This document shows, in pieces, positions 11,218-22,497 of a stretch of 64,000 nt of DNA (within the stretch, counting starts at the first letter, position 1; each line of letters opens with the position of its first letter). The position numbers and the translations under genes are program-made. The stretch comes from Cornus controversa (taxonomy: Eukaryota > Streptophyta > Magnoliopsida > Cornales > Cornaceae), in the NCBI GenBank assembly GCA_026545225.1, contig CM048846.1, forward strand, positions 57,912,270-57,976,269. The letters are read 5' to 3'. Below the pieces are notes generated by a model, which saw only the letters and a program-made list of their open reading frames with translations, was not told where the DNA came from and did not search any database.

Positions 11218-12649
11218 TACATCAACAGTAGGATATAAAACAGATATATTACCATTCTCAACTCTAACAAAGATTGAGTGGGATTTATTTGATTTCACCT
11301 GAGTGGCTTTGTTGTCAATGCCAATGCTTGTTTTGCCCAAGTACTTTGTAGACTTTTCCCATATCTCATGCATCTTTTGAGATCTCTCCTCAAGAAATGA
11401 ACTCAGTTCTAGTTGCACCTTTTGGTGCTCCAATTTGGTTCTTGAGTCTTGTACTTCATTAGATAGAACACAATAAGTGAAATAGCACATAAAGTAGATA
11501 ATTTTACCCTTAAGTGCTCCATAAGCAACTCCTTTGACTTTTGCAGCTCTGAGTTGGCCCTTTTCAATTGCTTCTTTTGTTCACTATACTTTTGTGTCAA
11601 CCTTTCACATTCTGCAAGGACTTCATCAACTTCAGGTTCTTTTTCACTTTCAGAATCTAAACTAGCCACATCTGGTTCTTGTAAGACCATAAACAAGCAT
11701 GCCTCTTCATCATTCTCATCTGCTGATTTTTGCTATTCTTCTTTTGAGCTTGAATCCCAACTAGTGTAAAAGGCCTTTTTCTTGCCCTTTCCTTTGTACT
11801 GCAGAGCACCTAACTTCTTGTAATTTTGTTTCTTGGGAGTAGTTGGACAATTAGCTATGTAGTGACCCATCTTTCCACATGCAAAACAACCATGTCCTTG
11901 CTGTTACTTTGCTTTTCTCCTCATTTTGAATTTGTTGAACTTACTTACTATGTAAGCCATTTCATCTTCAGAGTCATCAGAATTTGATTTCTTTTCGATT
12001 GGAACCTCTACTTCTTTTTCTTTTAGAGCTGACTCCCTCCTTGTTTAAGTAGGAGGTCCAATTCTCATCTCATAAGTTGTGAGAGATGACTCCAACTCAT
12101 CAATGCTGAGTCTAGAGATGTATTTGTCTTCTAGAATGGTGACCTTGGGATTCAACCTTTCAGTCATAGTGCACAGTATCTTTTTGCACACCACTTTGTC
12201 TTCACTCTGTTTACCCAAGGTCCTCATGTCATTTATAATGTCTTTGACTCTGAAGAAGTAATCCACCACATTTTCTCTTTCGTACATCTTCAGGCCATCA
12301 AACCTGACTTGATGAAGTCGAATCTTATTTTCCTTGATGGTGTTGCTTCCTTCATGTGCAATTATAAGTGAATCCCAAATTTCTTTGCACTTTTACAATT
12401 TTTGAGTCTTATAAATTCTTGTTTTTGCAATGCTTTGTACAAAGCATTTCTAGGCCTCCCATTAATTGATTTGGCAATCTTGTCAGCTGTTGAGGGGTTT
12501 ACAGGATCAAGGATGATAACCACTTTTAATGTAGTGTGCCAAACATCATAGGAGATAGACAGTAAGAAAGCCTCCATTTTAATCCCCCAAGGGTCAAAGC
12601 TAGTGCCATAAAAAATAGGAGCCTTGTGAGTAGAACTGTCGTCAGCCAT
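11218..12649 (-). pseudogene. copia gag polyprotein, C-terminal coiled-coil type
   Basis: The start is MADDSSTHKAPIFYGTSFDP with PWGIKMEAFL, the usual N-terminus of plant copia gag, 51 bases after the primer site. The capsid-like core continues as KMYERENVVDYFFRVKDIIN and DELESSLTTYEMRIGPPT. A zinc knuckle, CFACGKMGHYIANC (CX2CX4HX4C), is visible near 11855-11900. The C-terminal part, for example ECERLTQKYSEQKKQLKRAN, is a charged coiled coil. Frameshifts near 12390 and 11500 and stops near 12048, 11910 and 11733 break it. Gag binds and packages element RNA; this copy ends at the deletion junction into the LTR. Confidence 0.85.
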
Positions 12650-12711
12650 ACTTAGGACCTTTACTGCTAGTGGTTAAACCAAGAAATGCAGACTTGTGCT
12701 CTGCTACCAAT

Positions 12712-14984
12712 TGATGAACCTAAAAGCGGAGGGGGTGAATAGGTTCTTCAATTTTTTTCCTAATAATGCAAGTTTGGTTGTAAAATCCAATCACACATTT
12801 TAACACAATTATTTATAGAGGAAAACTCCAGGGTGGGGTAAAAAAATCTCTTTTGCCCTCAGGCCCGAACTGAGCTCCATTATGTCTGAAAAGATAGTAC
12901 AGTAATCTTTCAATCACTCTCTCACTCACCCAACTCACCACATAGTCACTCCAGCTCTCAACCCAGTTCACAGCCACCCTAGGCCTGAACCACTTTCACC
13001 AATGCTCACAATAGCTTTTTCTCTCTCAACCCAGCCTAAGCTTCCCAAAGCCTAACTATATCTCACCAATCTCATCACAATCACTCACACTCCCCCTGTC
13101 CAAAGTATTCCTATACTTGGACTATACATAGTGAATGTGAAGTCAGTTTGATGTAGTAAAGAGGAACTCTTTAAGCTTTGATAGTAGATCTTCAAGGTCT
13201 AGCTCGATAATGATACGACCACTTGAATTCTTGGCAGATAATGATATTTGAACTTCTACTGTGATTGGATTCAATATCTACACCCTTGAGTTTGGCTGCA
13301 ACGGAGTTATAGTAGAACCCTCTTTCAATGAATCCTTTTCCTAGCTACTTGATAACTCTCCTTCAATTTGGTATTCTCCATGAGCTGCTATGCTGACTAC
13401 TTAGATTTTGAACATGTCCTTATAATTAAACACAATTGCAACTCAAGCAGAAGTTAGTAGCACTAACAGTTCAAGAGATAAAGTGTATGAACACAATTCA
13501 GTAAAACTTATTTCAGCAATTAAAAATTAGAATTTTGCAATTCCTAATTAGCAAACAGATTTTAGAACTTGGAATTTCAGCAACTTTAAAAACAGATTTC
13601 AGAACATTGGAATTTCAGCAACATAGGAAAAAAAATCAACTTCAGGACACAATAATTTAGCAATAAAAACAACCATATTAAATATCTTAAATTAGATTAT
13701 AAAATCAGTCTCAATTTAGCAATGTAGAAATTTTGGACAGCAAGAATATTTGAGCAAAAATAGATTTCAACAATTCAGTAATATGGAATTCAAAAATTAG
13801 AGATTAGCAAGCAGATTTTAGCAAATTTAGTTCAAAAAACCAGAAGTTCCAACAAATAGAATCCAACAAAACATGAATTCTAACAAAATATGAATTTCAG
13901 CAAGATGTCAAATAGAGCTTCAGAGTTTTAGATTTCTAATAACAAGTCAAGAATAATATCAGAGCTTCAATTTTCTAGAAATAAGAAATTAGAGCTAACT
14001 AATTTATAGTTTAGAAAATTAGAGCAAACAGTTTTGTGCACATAGCAAAAAAAAAAACAATTCAGCTCAAACCCAGAGATATCAACACATAACCCACTTA
14101 GATAAGGGGAAAATGAAACCAAAACTTAACAAGTGCGTAACCCCAATCAATCTCAGTCCATTATCAGCTTAAGAAATTCAAGTTCACGAAAGAAGAATGA
14201 TACTTTCAAATTAGAAGCATAGAGAGACAAAATCAACCATATACATGCATTCCTAGTTTCTTTTTTGTTTAATCAGTACATGATCTAACCTTAGAGAGCT
14301 GAAGTAAGAAGTTGTATACTGGATTTGAGCTGAGAAGCTAGTACTCACTGTTTGAAGTGCTCAGGCAGAATTTGAGGATGAGTTGAGGGAGCCTTCATGA
14401 ACACCGTGAAGCTGATTTAGAGTCGCCATGATTTAGCTCTTTAAGCAATGAAGTTTCGACCACCACTGAGAACGCTAATGATGGAACAGATCGGCAGTGA
14501 TGGAGGAGCTCTCCTCTTCCTCTCTCTCTCTAACCAATTTCCCTTTTTCATTCTTTGTATACTATATTTTTTTCATCTATCTCACCGAGAAGAGATAATG
14601 AATATATATATCAGCTTTTTTTTTAATTCAGCCACTAGATGTATATACTTTCCATATGCGACACATCTTTCTTTGTATATATAAATATCACCTTTTTGAA
14701 TTAAAGAGAAACCCTAGCAACCAATCTTTCCCAATATGGCCCTGCACTATTATTGCCCTAGCAAAAATCCCAAAAAAAAGCCCTTCTTTGAAAAATGACG
14801 ATATTGCCCCAGCAATTTGGTTAGTGCAAATGCATGAAAAAAATATAATAACACAAGATAATTAATTAAATTATAAAATTAAACCTAGCAAAAATATTTA
14901 AAGACAAATGACACAAATGCCCATACAGATCCTTTTTTACATTAAAACTTGGGCAAACATATTCATGGGCTTCCCGGATGATCA
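12712..14984 (-). repeat. 5' LTR of the copia element
   Basis: 2273 bp, TG...CA on the minus strand. 12712-13745 matches 7410-8458 and 8459-about 9500. 13746-14249 matches 10694-11217. The part 14250-14984 is absent from the element's own 3' LTR but present in the solo LTR (ending near 10688). Confidence 0.88.
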
Positions 14985-15024
14985 GATTCTACTCCCATTC
15001 CTTTTATTTTTCACCAATTAACCC

Positions 15025-16944
15025 ATGGCTGAAAGCAGCGGCAGTAGCGAGAGAACCATTGTCCAACTCACCAAAAACCTCAACCTCTTAGCTTTTAGTG
15101 ATCCTAGAAAACATGTAGACATAGAAAAATTTAGGGACGAATGTGAGATTCTCGGTGATGTCGTTATACAAGAAAATCCCTTCAATCTTGATTTCAGAGT
15201 AGGTGAAAAGATTGAAGATGGCTTGATGATCTTCTTTGCCACGCATCTTTACACCCTTTGATTCTTACTTCATCCTTTCTAACACCATGTTTTAAATAAA
15301 TTGGGGTTGTCTCCTCTCCAGGTGAACTCCAATTTCTTTAGGGTTATCTCTTTCCTATTGTGTCTGAATCATTTTAGGGGTTTAGATCTTGGTTTGGCCG
15401 ACCTTCTTATCTGCAATAAAGTTTGCAAACTTCACGGTTCGGTAGGGCACTTTCACCTCTTTCCTCTTCCCAAAAGAGCTTTATGCTAGGATAACCCTAC
15501 TTCTGACAAATAGTGGAAAGAACGTCTAGTAGTTGTGAGTGGGAACTAGAGTCGATTCTTCTTACAATTACCCTATTCCTCGTTCGTTTAGCGATCTCCT
15601 TCTTCCTAAATACAAATATCCACACCCCAGCTATGGCTGTCCAATTTGTGAAGTTTATCTTTTTAAATTCCTAATTAACTTTTTGGAAATTGATACTGAT
15701 TTCTTCCCTTCTTCTTTTGCTGTTAACCATATGTTATTCCTCTAGAACAAGGTCTGGTTTGAGAGGCCTTCTATCAAGTCTTTACTCTCGAATGAAAAAC
15801 CTCCAAGATATTGCTAGCTTTGTGGCTGAAGCTACAAACATGCATTACCTAATGATCATTTGCTAGTCGGCAAGCGAAGATGCGAAGAAGAAAGTTGCCC
15901 TTCTTCGTGGTGCTTACATTGCTAAAAAAGCCACTAAAAAAGAGTTGTATCTAATGAGAAGGTCAAAGGCCCTAAAGTTGGCCCTAAGAAGCGTCCCAGG
16001 TTGATGGGGGATCCCTTCAAGGATCGCAAGGCCAGGTCGGCAGTGAAGAAGGCGGTCGGTGTGGACGAACCCATCCCTCTGGAGGCCATGCCCCCAACTA
16101 GGGAGGCTTAGATTCTTGATATCAAGAAATCTGATGGCAATCCCATTCGGGTTGATGGCAATTCCATTTGGGTTGTTGAAGTTGCTATGAAGGACCTAAG
16201 CGTTCTTTTATCATTGGCAAGGGGCATATGGTCCCCCCAAGATCAGATCAAACTGAAAGGAATTTCAAAGAACTCCCTTTTATCTCGGGCCCCTTTTGTT
16301 CTCATCGAGGTATATTTACTTATTTACTTTTTCGTTTTTCCTTTCTCTTTCGCTACTTGTGTTCTGATTTTGAAAATGGCAAGCCTTGTACTGCACCATT
16401 GGGTTGTGCAAAGTTGTGGAGAGCGAGGACTTTGTTTTCTCAAAGATGGAGTAGGAACTGAAGACTGCAGAAGAGAGAGAAAACATATAAGGACTTGGAA
16501 GATAGGAAGTAGAAGTCCGACACTACAGTCCTATACTGGAAGGATAGGCTTGAAATTACTGAGAGCAGGAATCAAGAGCTTTAGAAGAAGCTCAGCAATG
16601 CATGGTCTTCTATCTTAAACTTTAAGGAGTCAATAAGACTTGCATTTGAGAGGTTTGGGAGGTTCTGTATTTTGGGGAGTTGCGAGGGATATTAGTTCAG
16701 CTTCGAGGAGGCACTGAAAGAAGAAGAAAACTGAGAATATAAAGACCCTGATTCTTATGACGAGGTTGCTCAGGCCTTTCCTCCTAACCAGGACCTAGAA
16801 CCTAGCCTTTTGGAGACAAACTTAGAGAATATCATCTTCCCTGAACAAACTTCATCTTTGACTCCAGCCATTGTGGGGCTTTCTAGCACTCCCATAGTGG
16901 ATTCATTCGAAGAAGCTTCTGCTAAAGCTCCCACTCCTCTGTAG
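15025..16944 (+). pseudogene. antisense extra ORF of the Tat element (Transposase_28-like)
   Basis: On the strand opposite to Tat pol an ATG at 15025 opens MAESSGSSERTIVQLTKNLN. After an intron-like gap, 15301-15489 reads LSPLQVNSNFFRVISFLLCL with LDLGLADLLICNKVCKLHGS. Then 15480-15545 reads NPTSDK.WKERLVVVSGN. This is the recognisable layout of the family called 'putative gypsy type transposon' (Pfam Transposase_28). The last part ends DSFEEASAKAPTPL and TAG at 16942. Several stops show decay. Tat-lineage elements are known to carry additional ORFs between pol and the 3' LTR, often in antisense; function is unknown. A frame at 16187-16618 is part of this region, not a separate gene. Confidence 0.65.
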
Positions 16945-17300
16945 CTGCTTACTTTGTTCCTTTCTTTTTTATGCAACTACTCTGGTGAACAAATTTCTTT
17001 TGCATGTAATGATGCTCCATAAGTGGCATATGTTTTTATCAATAATTTACACAACTTTAACATTTGGATGCCTTCAACTCCAATTTCTTTTTCTTCTTCT
17101 AGATTTTGCCCCCAACTTAGTGGGCTATGTATGTTCTTTGTTTTGGTGATTTTCCATGTCTTAGAGGAACATGCTTATGTTCCTCAAAATCACTTAGAAT
17201 TTTTGACTTTAGATCTTAGGACTACTATCGTCACATATTTGAATTGTTGTTTTATGCTTTTGACCAATATATTCTGTTCCTTCGACATATTAGTCTTATT
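16945..17300. other. Tat spacer between antisense ORF and tandem repeats
   Basis: No motif recognised. A plus-strand frame open at 17023-17355 is T-rich and has no family features; I treat it as noise within the 3' untranslated region of the Tat element. Confidence 0.4.
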
Positions 17301-17815
17301 CCCAATGCATTTAGAATGGTATACAGGCATTTATGCCTTCAGTCGTTGTGTTTAGTCCTTTCAACGTTTAAGTCTTAGGACCTTTTATATTGATGTATTT
17401 AAACTAATATTCAAGCGTTTATGTATTCAGTCCTTTTGATGTTTAAGTCTTAGGACCCTTTATTTTGATGCATTGGGATTGAAATTGAGGTGTTTATGCC
17501 TTCATTTGTTGCGTTTAGTCCTTTTGACGTTTAAGTCTTAGGACCTTTTATTTTGATGCATTCAGACTGATATTCAGGCATTTATGCCTCTAGTCGTTGC
17601 GTTCAGTCATTTTGACTTTTAAGTCTTAGGATCTTTTATTTTAATGCATTCAGACTGATATTCAGGCATTTATGCATTCAGTCATTACGTTCAGTCCTTT
17701 CAACATTTAAGTCTTGGGACATTTTATTTTGATGCATTCAAACGTTTACGCCTTCAGTCGTTGTGTTCACTCCTTTTGACGTTTAAGTCTTGGGACCTTT
17801 TATTTTGATAAATAT
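17300..17815. repeat. tandem array of about 88 bp units in the Tat 3' region
   Basis: About six imperfect copies. Each contains gcattcagactgatattc, then aggcatttatgcc, then gtttaagtcttagg and accttttattttgatg. Copies are spaced roughly 75-95 bp and vary by small indels. The array lies between the integrase end (about 17940) and the antisense ORF. Tat elements are known to have a hypervariable, repeat-bearing 3' untranslated region that can seed satellites. Confidence 0.8.
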
Positions 17816-17939
17816 ATGCACACATATTTTTTTTAAAAATCAAGAGATCATGATAGTAGATGAATTTCAAATAATATGAACTACTTTTTCTTTTATAGAT
17901 CTTTTTGAGCATGATAGATAGTCTTATATTTGATAAGTG

Positions 17940-18404
17940 TCTGACTACGCAAAATACCTTTTTAAGGGTGTCGCAATCCTCGGTTTCTCCACGTTCTTGC
18001 CATGAATTCTTCAAAGGCAGTAGGCTCTTTTACCGATAACTTTTGTTATTTCAAACTGCCCTTCGCAATTTAGATCTAGCTTTCTGACTCCCGTCATTAC
18101 TTTCCTGAGCACTTGATCTCCTTGGCTAAATCCCCTTAGATGAAATTTCTTATTATAACTATTTCTTAGCTATTGTTGATAAGTCACAAGCCTTATGGTG
18201 GTGGCTTCCCTCTATTTTTCTATGAGATCCTAATTTTTTTGGAGTTGATCATCATTACTTTCTGCATCAAAATCATGAGTTCTAAAAGTTGGTACTTCTA
18301 GCTCGGTTGGAATTACTGTTTCTATTTTATAAGCTAGATTGAATAGGATTTTTCCTATTGCTCGTCTCGGAGTGGTTCTGTATCCCCATAAGACCTTTGG
18401 GAGT
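17940..18404 (-). pseudogene. Tat integrase C-terminal part
   Basis: Minus-strand translation gives EELPKVLWGYRTTPRRAIGK with LFNLAYKIETVIPTELEVPT, then LVTYQQ, VLRKVMTGVRKLDLNCEGQF and ATPLKRYFA. These are the usual C-terminal integrase and GPY/F-like segments of the Tat lineage. It continues the integrase core at 31492-32000 once the two gypsy insertions between are removed. Stops are scattered through it. The left insertion boundary falls inside the EELPK codons at 18405. Confidence 0.85.
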
Positions 18405-18409
18405 TCCTC

Positions 18410-21139
18410 TATTGAAACCGTGACCAATTTTGGCCGATTTTGTATTTTTCACATTATAATTGCCACAAATGCATTTTGAGTGGTGTTTAACATGTTTTGA
18501 GTGTGGAAAACATGTTTGGGAAGTGTTTTAATGGTCTTTGAAAGTTTTCAGAAGATTTGGGGAAGTTTAACTTTTTGGTCAAACTGGGGCCCGAGATGTG
18601 ACTTAAGTGGGCCCGGGAATCCAAAAAATTCTCGAGAATACTTATTTTTGGGAATGGCTTAGATGAGATATTTAGAAAGTAGAGAAAGTGATTTTGAGGC
18701 CGTATGAGTTTTTGAAATTGAAAACGGAGGCCGGGAGGGTACGTTAAGTGGCCCGGGGGCATTTTGGTCTTTTTGCGCCTTAGATGCTTTTAAAACATAT
18801 GACTGAGAGAGTCCCAGCCATTTCTCACTGATCTCTCTCTCTCTAAACCTTTACCTCTTCTCCTTTCTTTTTTCTCTCTAGATTTTGGAAGCCTTCATAC
18901 GTAGGGGACGGCTAGGGCTTCCCTTTGAACCAATCAAAGTTGCGATTCAGCAAGGCTGACATTGCTGGAATTTTTAGTAGTGCTTGGAAGGCCTTCATTT
19001 TTGAGGTAGGGGTTTTCCTTCTCATTTACTTGTCGATTATAGGGTTTCGGGAGAAACGGTGAGAACTAGGGTTGTGTATTGCATATTTTAGAGTAGTAAG
19101 AGGGTTGGAAATTGAGTGTTTTCTACTCTCTTTAGTTTCTTATTTACAATTGGAATGTATATGGTGTTATGCATGATAAAAAGAGTGAATGAGTGAGAGA
19201 ATTTGGCACGTACACTTATATGCTAGGGTTTATGCACTTTTGTGAAAATGAGCATATTTGTGTTATGTGATGTTTTATGAGTTAAAATGCAAGCCTTCTT
19301 TATATAAAAAATGTATGCATTGGTGATGCATAACAAATATGTGCTTATGTGGATTTTGTGAGCATATGTAACTTATGTTAGGGTTTTCACATATAGATGA
19401 TTATATGTGTGGAGTGATGAATATGAAATGCATGCTATGTTTCTTTATAATTAGTGTATGTATTGTGAAGTATAAATTTTAGATGCTTGATTCAAATATT
19501 TCCGAATTGCATGTATGGGGCCGTTGTGAGAAGGGCGGGGAAATATGGAAGAATAATATTTTCACCTTGGAGTATGTGATGACTTGGTGATAAACTATCC
19601 AATCACCTTGGAGTATGTGATGACTCGGTGATAAACTATCTAATCACCTTGGAGTATGTGATGACTCGGTGATAAATTATCTAACCATCTTGGAATATGT
19701 GATGACTCGGTGATAAATTATCTAACCGCCTTGGAGTATGTGATGACTCGATGATGAATTCCAAAACCAACCAATCACCTTGGAGTATATGATGACTCTG
19801 TGGTGGTGTTGGAATTGTGTGTAAAGTGTCTCGGTCACATGATTGGTCAAGAATCATGTTAGGGTTCCGGGTTGAGTCCGTGAGAGAAAGACTAATGTAT
19901 GATTATTGCTTACATTGTGTATTATAAAGCATACTATGTGTTAATGCATTCCTATATATATGCATTGCTTGTGAATGAACATGATGTATGTTGAATGATA
20001 CATTTAATGTAGTGACATGCATTCATGTAGGTCGTGACGAGTCGGCACTTAGGTGGGTTGGGGTATCTCTACTGAGTCACAATGGTGCTTACCCATTTAT
20101 TCTAAACTCTTTTACAGATAAGGCACCGATGACAGATGGGACTTGAGTGTCCAAGTGGAACTCTTGTAATATTTTGATACATTTTTTATATTGTATATGG
20201 TGTGGCTATCCATGCCTGCTTGTGGCATGAGATCTTTCTCTCTAAGTTGTAGTTATATTTTGGACAAATGTAACTTGCGTGTATGCTTGGACTATGAGCT
20301 TGTTAAATGTGATAAGACAATGGAATTGTTTATGTAATGCTTGTTAAGAACATCTAGTTTCATTTGGTAGACTAAAATAGATGTTGGATAGTTTCATTTT
20401 TGGATTAAATGTGTCTATGAGGGAGAATGACCCATATTGGTGTATGATTTGGGTATGAGCATGATCGAGGACTTGTGAATGATTTAAACTCCTTTATTGC
20501 ATGATTTGGAGGTTGTTGGAATGGATTATGTTGGTAGAAATGGTCTAGAAGGTCAAAAATGACTACTTGCAAATTTTTAGCTTTTGGACAGTTCGATGCA
20601 TCTAAGCTTCAATGCATCGAAAAACATGCAAACATTTTGGAATGTAAAAGTCCCGAGAGCTATTTTTGGACGATACTTATTCGATGCATCAAAATTTCAA
20701 TGCATCAAAGCTCCGATGCATCGAACTCATTACTTCGATGGATCGAAGTCACTTTTTGTAGCATACCCTAAAAATTGCCACAAACTTCAAACGGGCATAA
20801 CTTCTTCGTTTTAAATCGAAATTGAGTGTGATTTTTTTTGAAATCGAGTATTTTTGGATCCTCTTTATAATGGACTAAGTATCACAATCAAATTACAAAT
20901 GCACAGGATGTTAGGTTTCGGATTGCTTAACGGTTTATGGATGTGAACCGGGCAAAACATCTACTGTTCACCCTCGATTCCCGGGAGTCGGGAATTGGGG
21001 CGTGACAACATGGTATCAGAGCTTGGTACTATCACATGTGGGTGGTTAAGGTCGTTCATAGTGTTGAGTGAACAGGTTCACACTCAGGATTCGGGTCGGT
21101 CCGAGGAAGTCCTAGCGGTCTGAATTTCAAAGTGTGACA
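18410..21139 (+). mobile_element. reduced gypsy element: LTR plus primer-site stub
   Basis: A long LTR at 18410-21007 starts tattgaaaccgtgacc, a decayed form of tgtagagaccgtgccc, and ends ggggcgtgaca. It is followed by a primer site, tggtatcagagc (21011-21022), and about 115 bp of internal sequence. The segment ends gtgtgaca at 21139. The perfect duplication TCCTC (18405-18409 and 21140-21144) brackets all of it. The simplest reading is a deletion joining the 5' leader to the last bases of the 3' LTR. The LTR carries a 41-bp tandem array (19562-19805) and a palindrome cluster (20585-20755). Confidence 0.8.
19562..19805. repeat. 41-bp tandem repeat inside the LTR
   Basis: Six copies of a unit containing tcaccttggagtatgtgatg and actcggtgataaactatc. 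The first five are spaced exactly or nearly 41 bp; the last is spaced about 49 bp with an indel. The array is absent from the related LTRs at 21154 and 28818, so it is specific to this LTR subfamily. Confidence 0.9.
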
Positions 21140-21153
21140 TCCTCCAACTAATT

Positions 21154-22454
21154 TGTAGAGACCGTGCCCAATTTTGGCCGATTTTGGAAATTTTAATCAT
21201 TTATTGCTTTAAGTACATTTTAAATGATGTTTAACATGTTTTGAATACGGGGAACATGTTTAGAAGGTTGGAATATGGTTTTGGGAAGTTTTAGGAACTT
21301 TTGAAAATGTTGACTTTTTGGTCAACGGGGGTCCCAGGATGAGGTTAAGTGAGTCTGGGAATTTCAGAAAAATTTTGGGAAATTTTATTTTTGGTATGGA
21401 CTAAAAGAAATGTTTAGAATGTCATGGAAGTGATTTCGAGTCCAAGAGAGTTTTGAGAATTAATTCGGAGGTCGGGAGGGTACTTTAAATGCCCGGGGGA
21501 AAAATGGTCTTTTCGCGCCCCTAGGAGTGGAATAAGTATCGGGAGAGTCAGAGATTTTCATTTTTACAGATCTCTCTCTCTTTCTCTAAAGCTCCCACTT
21601 CATCTCTCTCCCTTCTCTCTAGAGTTTGAGGGCCTTAAGGTATGATTTGAACTTTTTCGAAGAAGGGAAGTGTGTAGGAGACATCAAAGGCATCGGTTTG
21701 AACCAATCAAAGTCTCTGTTTCGTAAAGTTGGGACAACTGGAATTTTCAAAAGAGGGATTCAAAGCTTGGGAATTGAGGTAGGGGTGCTAGACTCATCTT
21801 TACTTTGATCTTATAGGTCACTATTATATGACATAAAAGATAGATTCGATTTCTTGAGCCTATGGTTATGTATATGTGTATATATGTATACCATTGTGAT
21901 TTATACATGTATAGATGTCTAACATGATAGTTAGGACTTATATATGTTGTGTATATGCAAACGAGACTATGATGATTTTGATGAAAATGTGTTCATTTGA
22001 TGAATACATAAAAATGTGAGTTTCTATAGACTTGTGCATGAATGATATAATTTTTCTTGTGAAATGCATAAGCATAATGATTTTCATGATATGAGTGTGA
22101 TGGCATTGTGACAATCTTGAGGAGAAAGGCAAATGCATTGATTTGACAAAAAAAATGCATCATTGTGTGGAATAAGTGCATTAATGTGATTATGTGCACT
22201 ATATAAAAAACTAGTTTTTGGGGCGTGACAACATTGAGAATTAAGATGAGGGAATGATCCCTAGCATGAAAGACCCAAAACTTGGTCAAACGGAGGCGCT
22301 CTCGTCGGGCTAGTATCCCGATAAAGCATAAGCAGAGTTTGGGTGTCGAAAAGACCCTTATTATGGATGTGGTGTGATAAGCTAGTCCCCAATGAAGTGA
22401 TTTCTGGGATTTCGTGGCATGAGTTATATATATATGAATTGTGACTTGTCAATT

Positions 22455-22497
<43 letters not shown>

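Larger units (their letters stand above)
7410..14984 (-). mobile_element. Ty1/copia element, pol deleted, inserted in Tat
   Basis: The 5' LTR is 12712-14984, starting tgatcatccgg and ending ttcatca on the minus strand. Next to it is a primer site, ttggtagcagagc (about 12699-12711). Gag follows at 12649-11218. The 3' LTR is in two pieces, 10694-11217 and 7410-8458. A perfect target duplication, GATTC, lies at 7405-7409 and 14985-14989. Gag runs directly into the middle of the 3' LTR at about 11218. All of pol and roughly the first 735 bp of the 3' LTR are therefore missing by one deletion. A solo LTR of the same family interrupts the 3' LTR at 8459-10688. Confidence 0.9.

Noticed and set aside
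16187..16618. Independent 143-codon gene
   Set aside because: It crosses pyrimidine-rich intron-like sequence and is continuous with the decayed antisense ORF of the Tat element.
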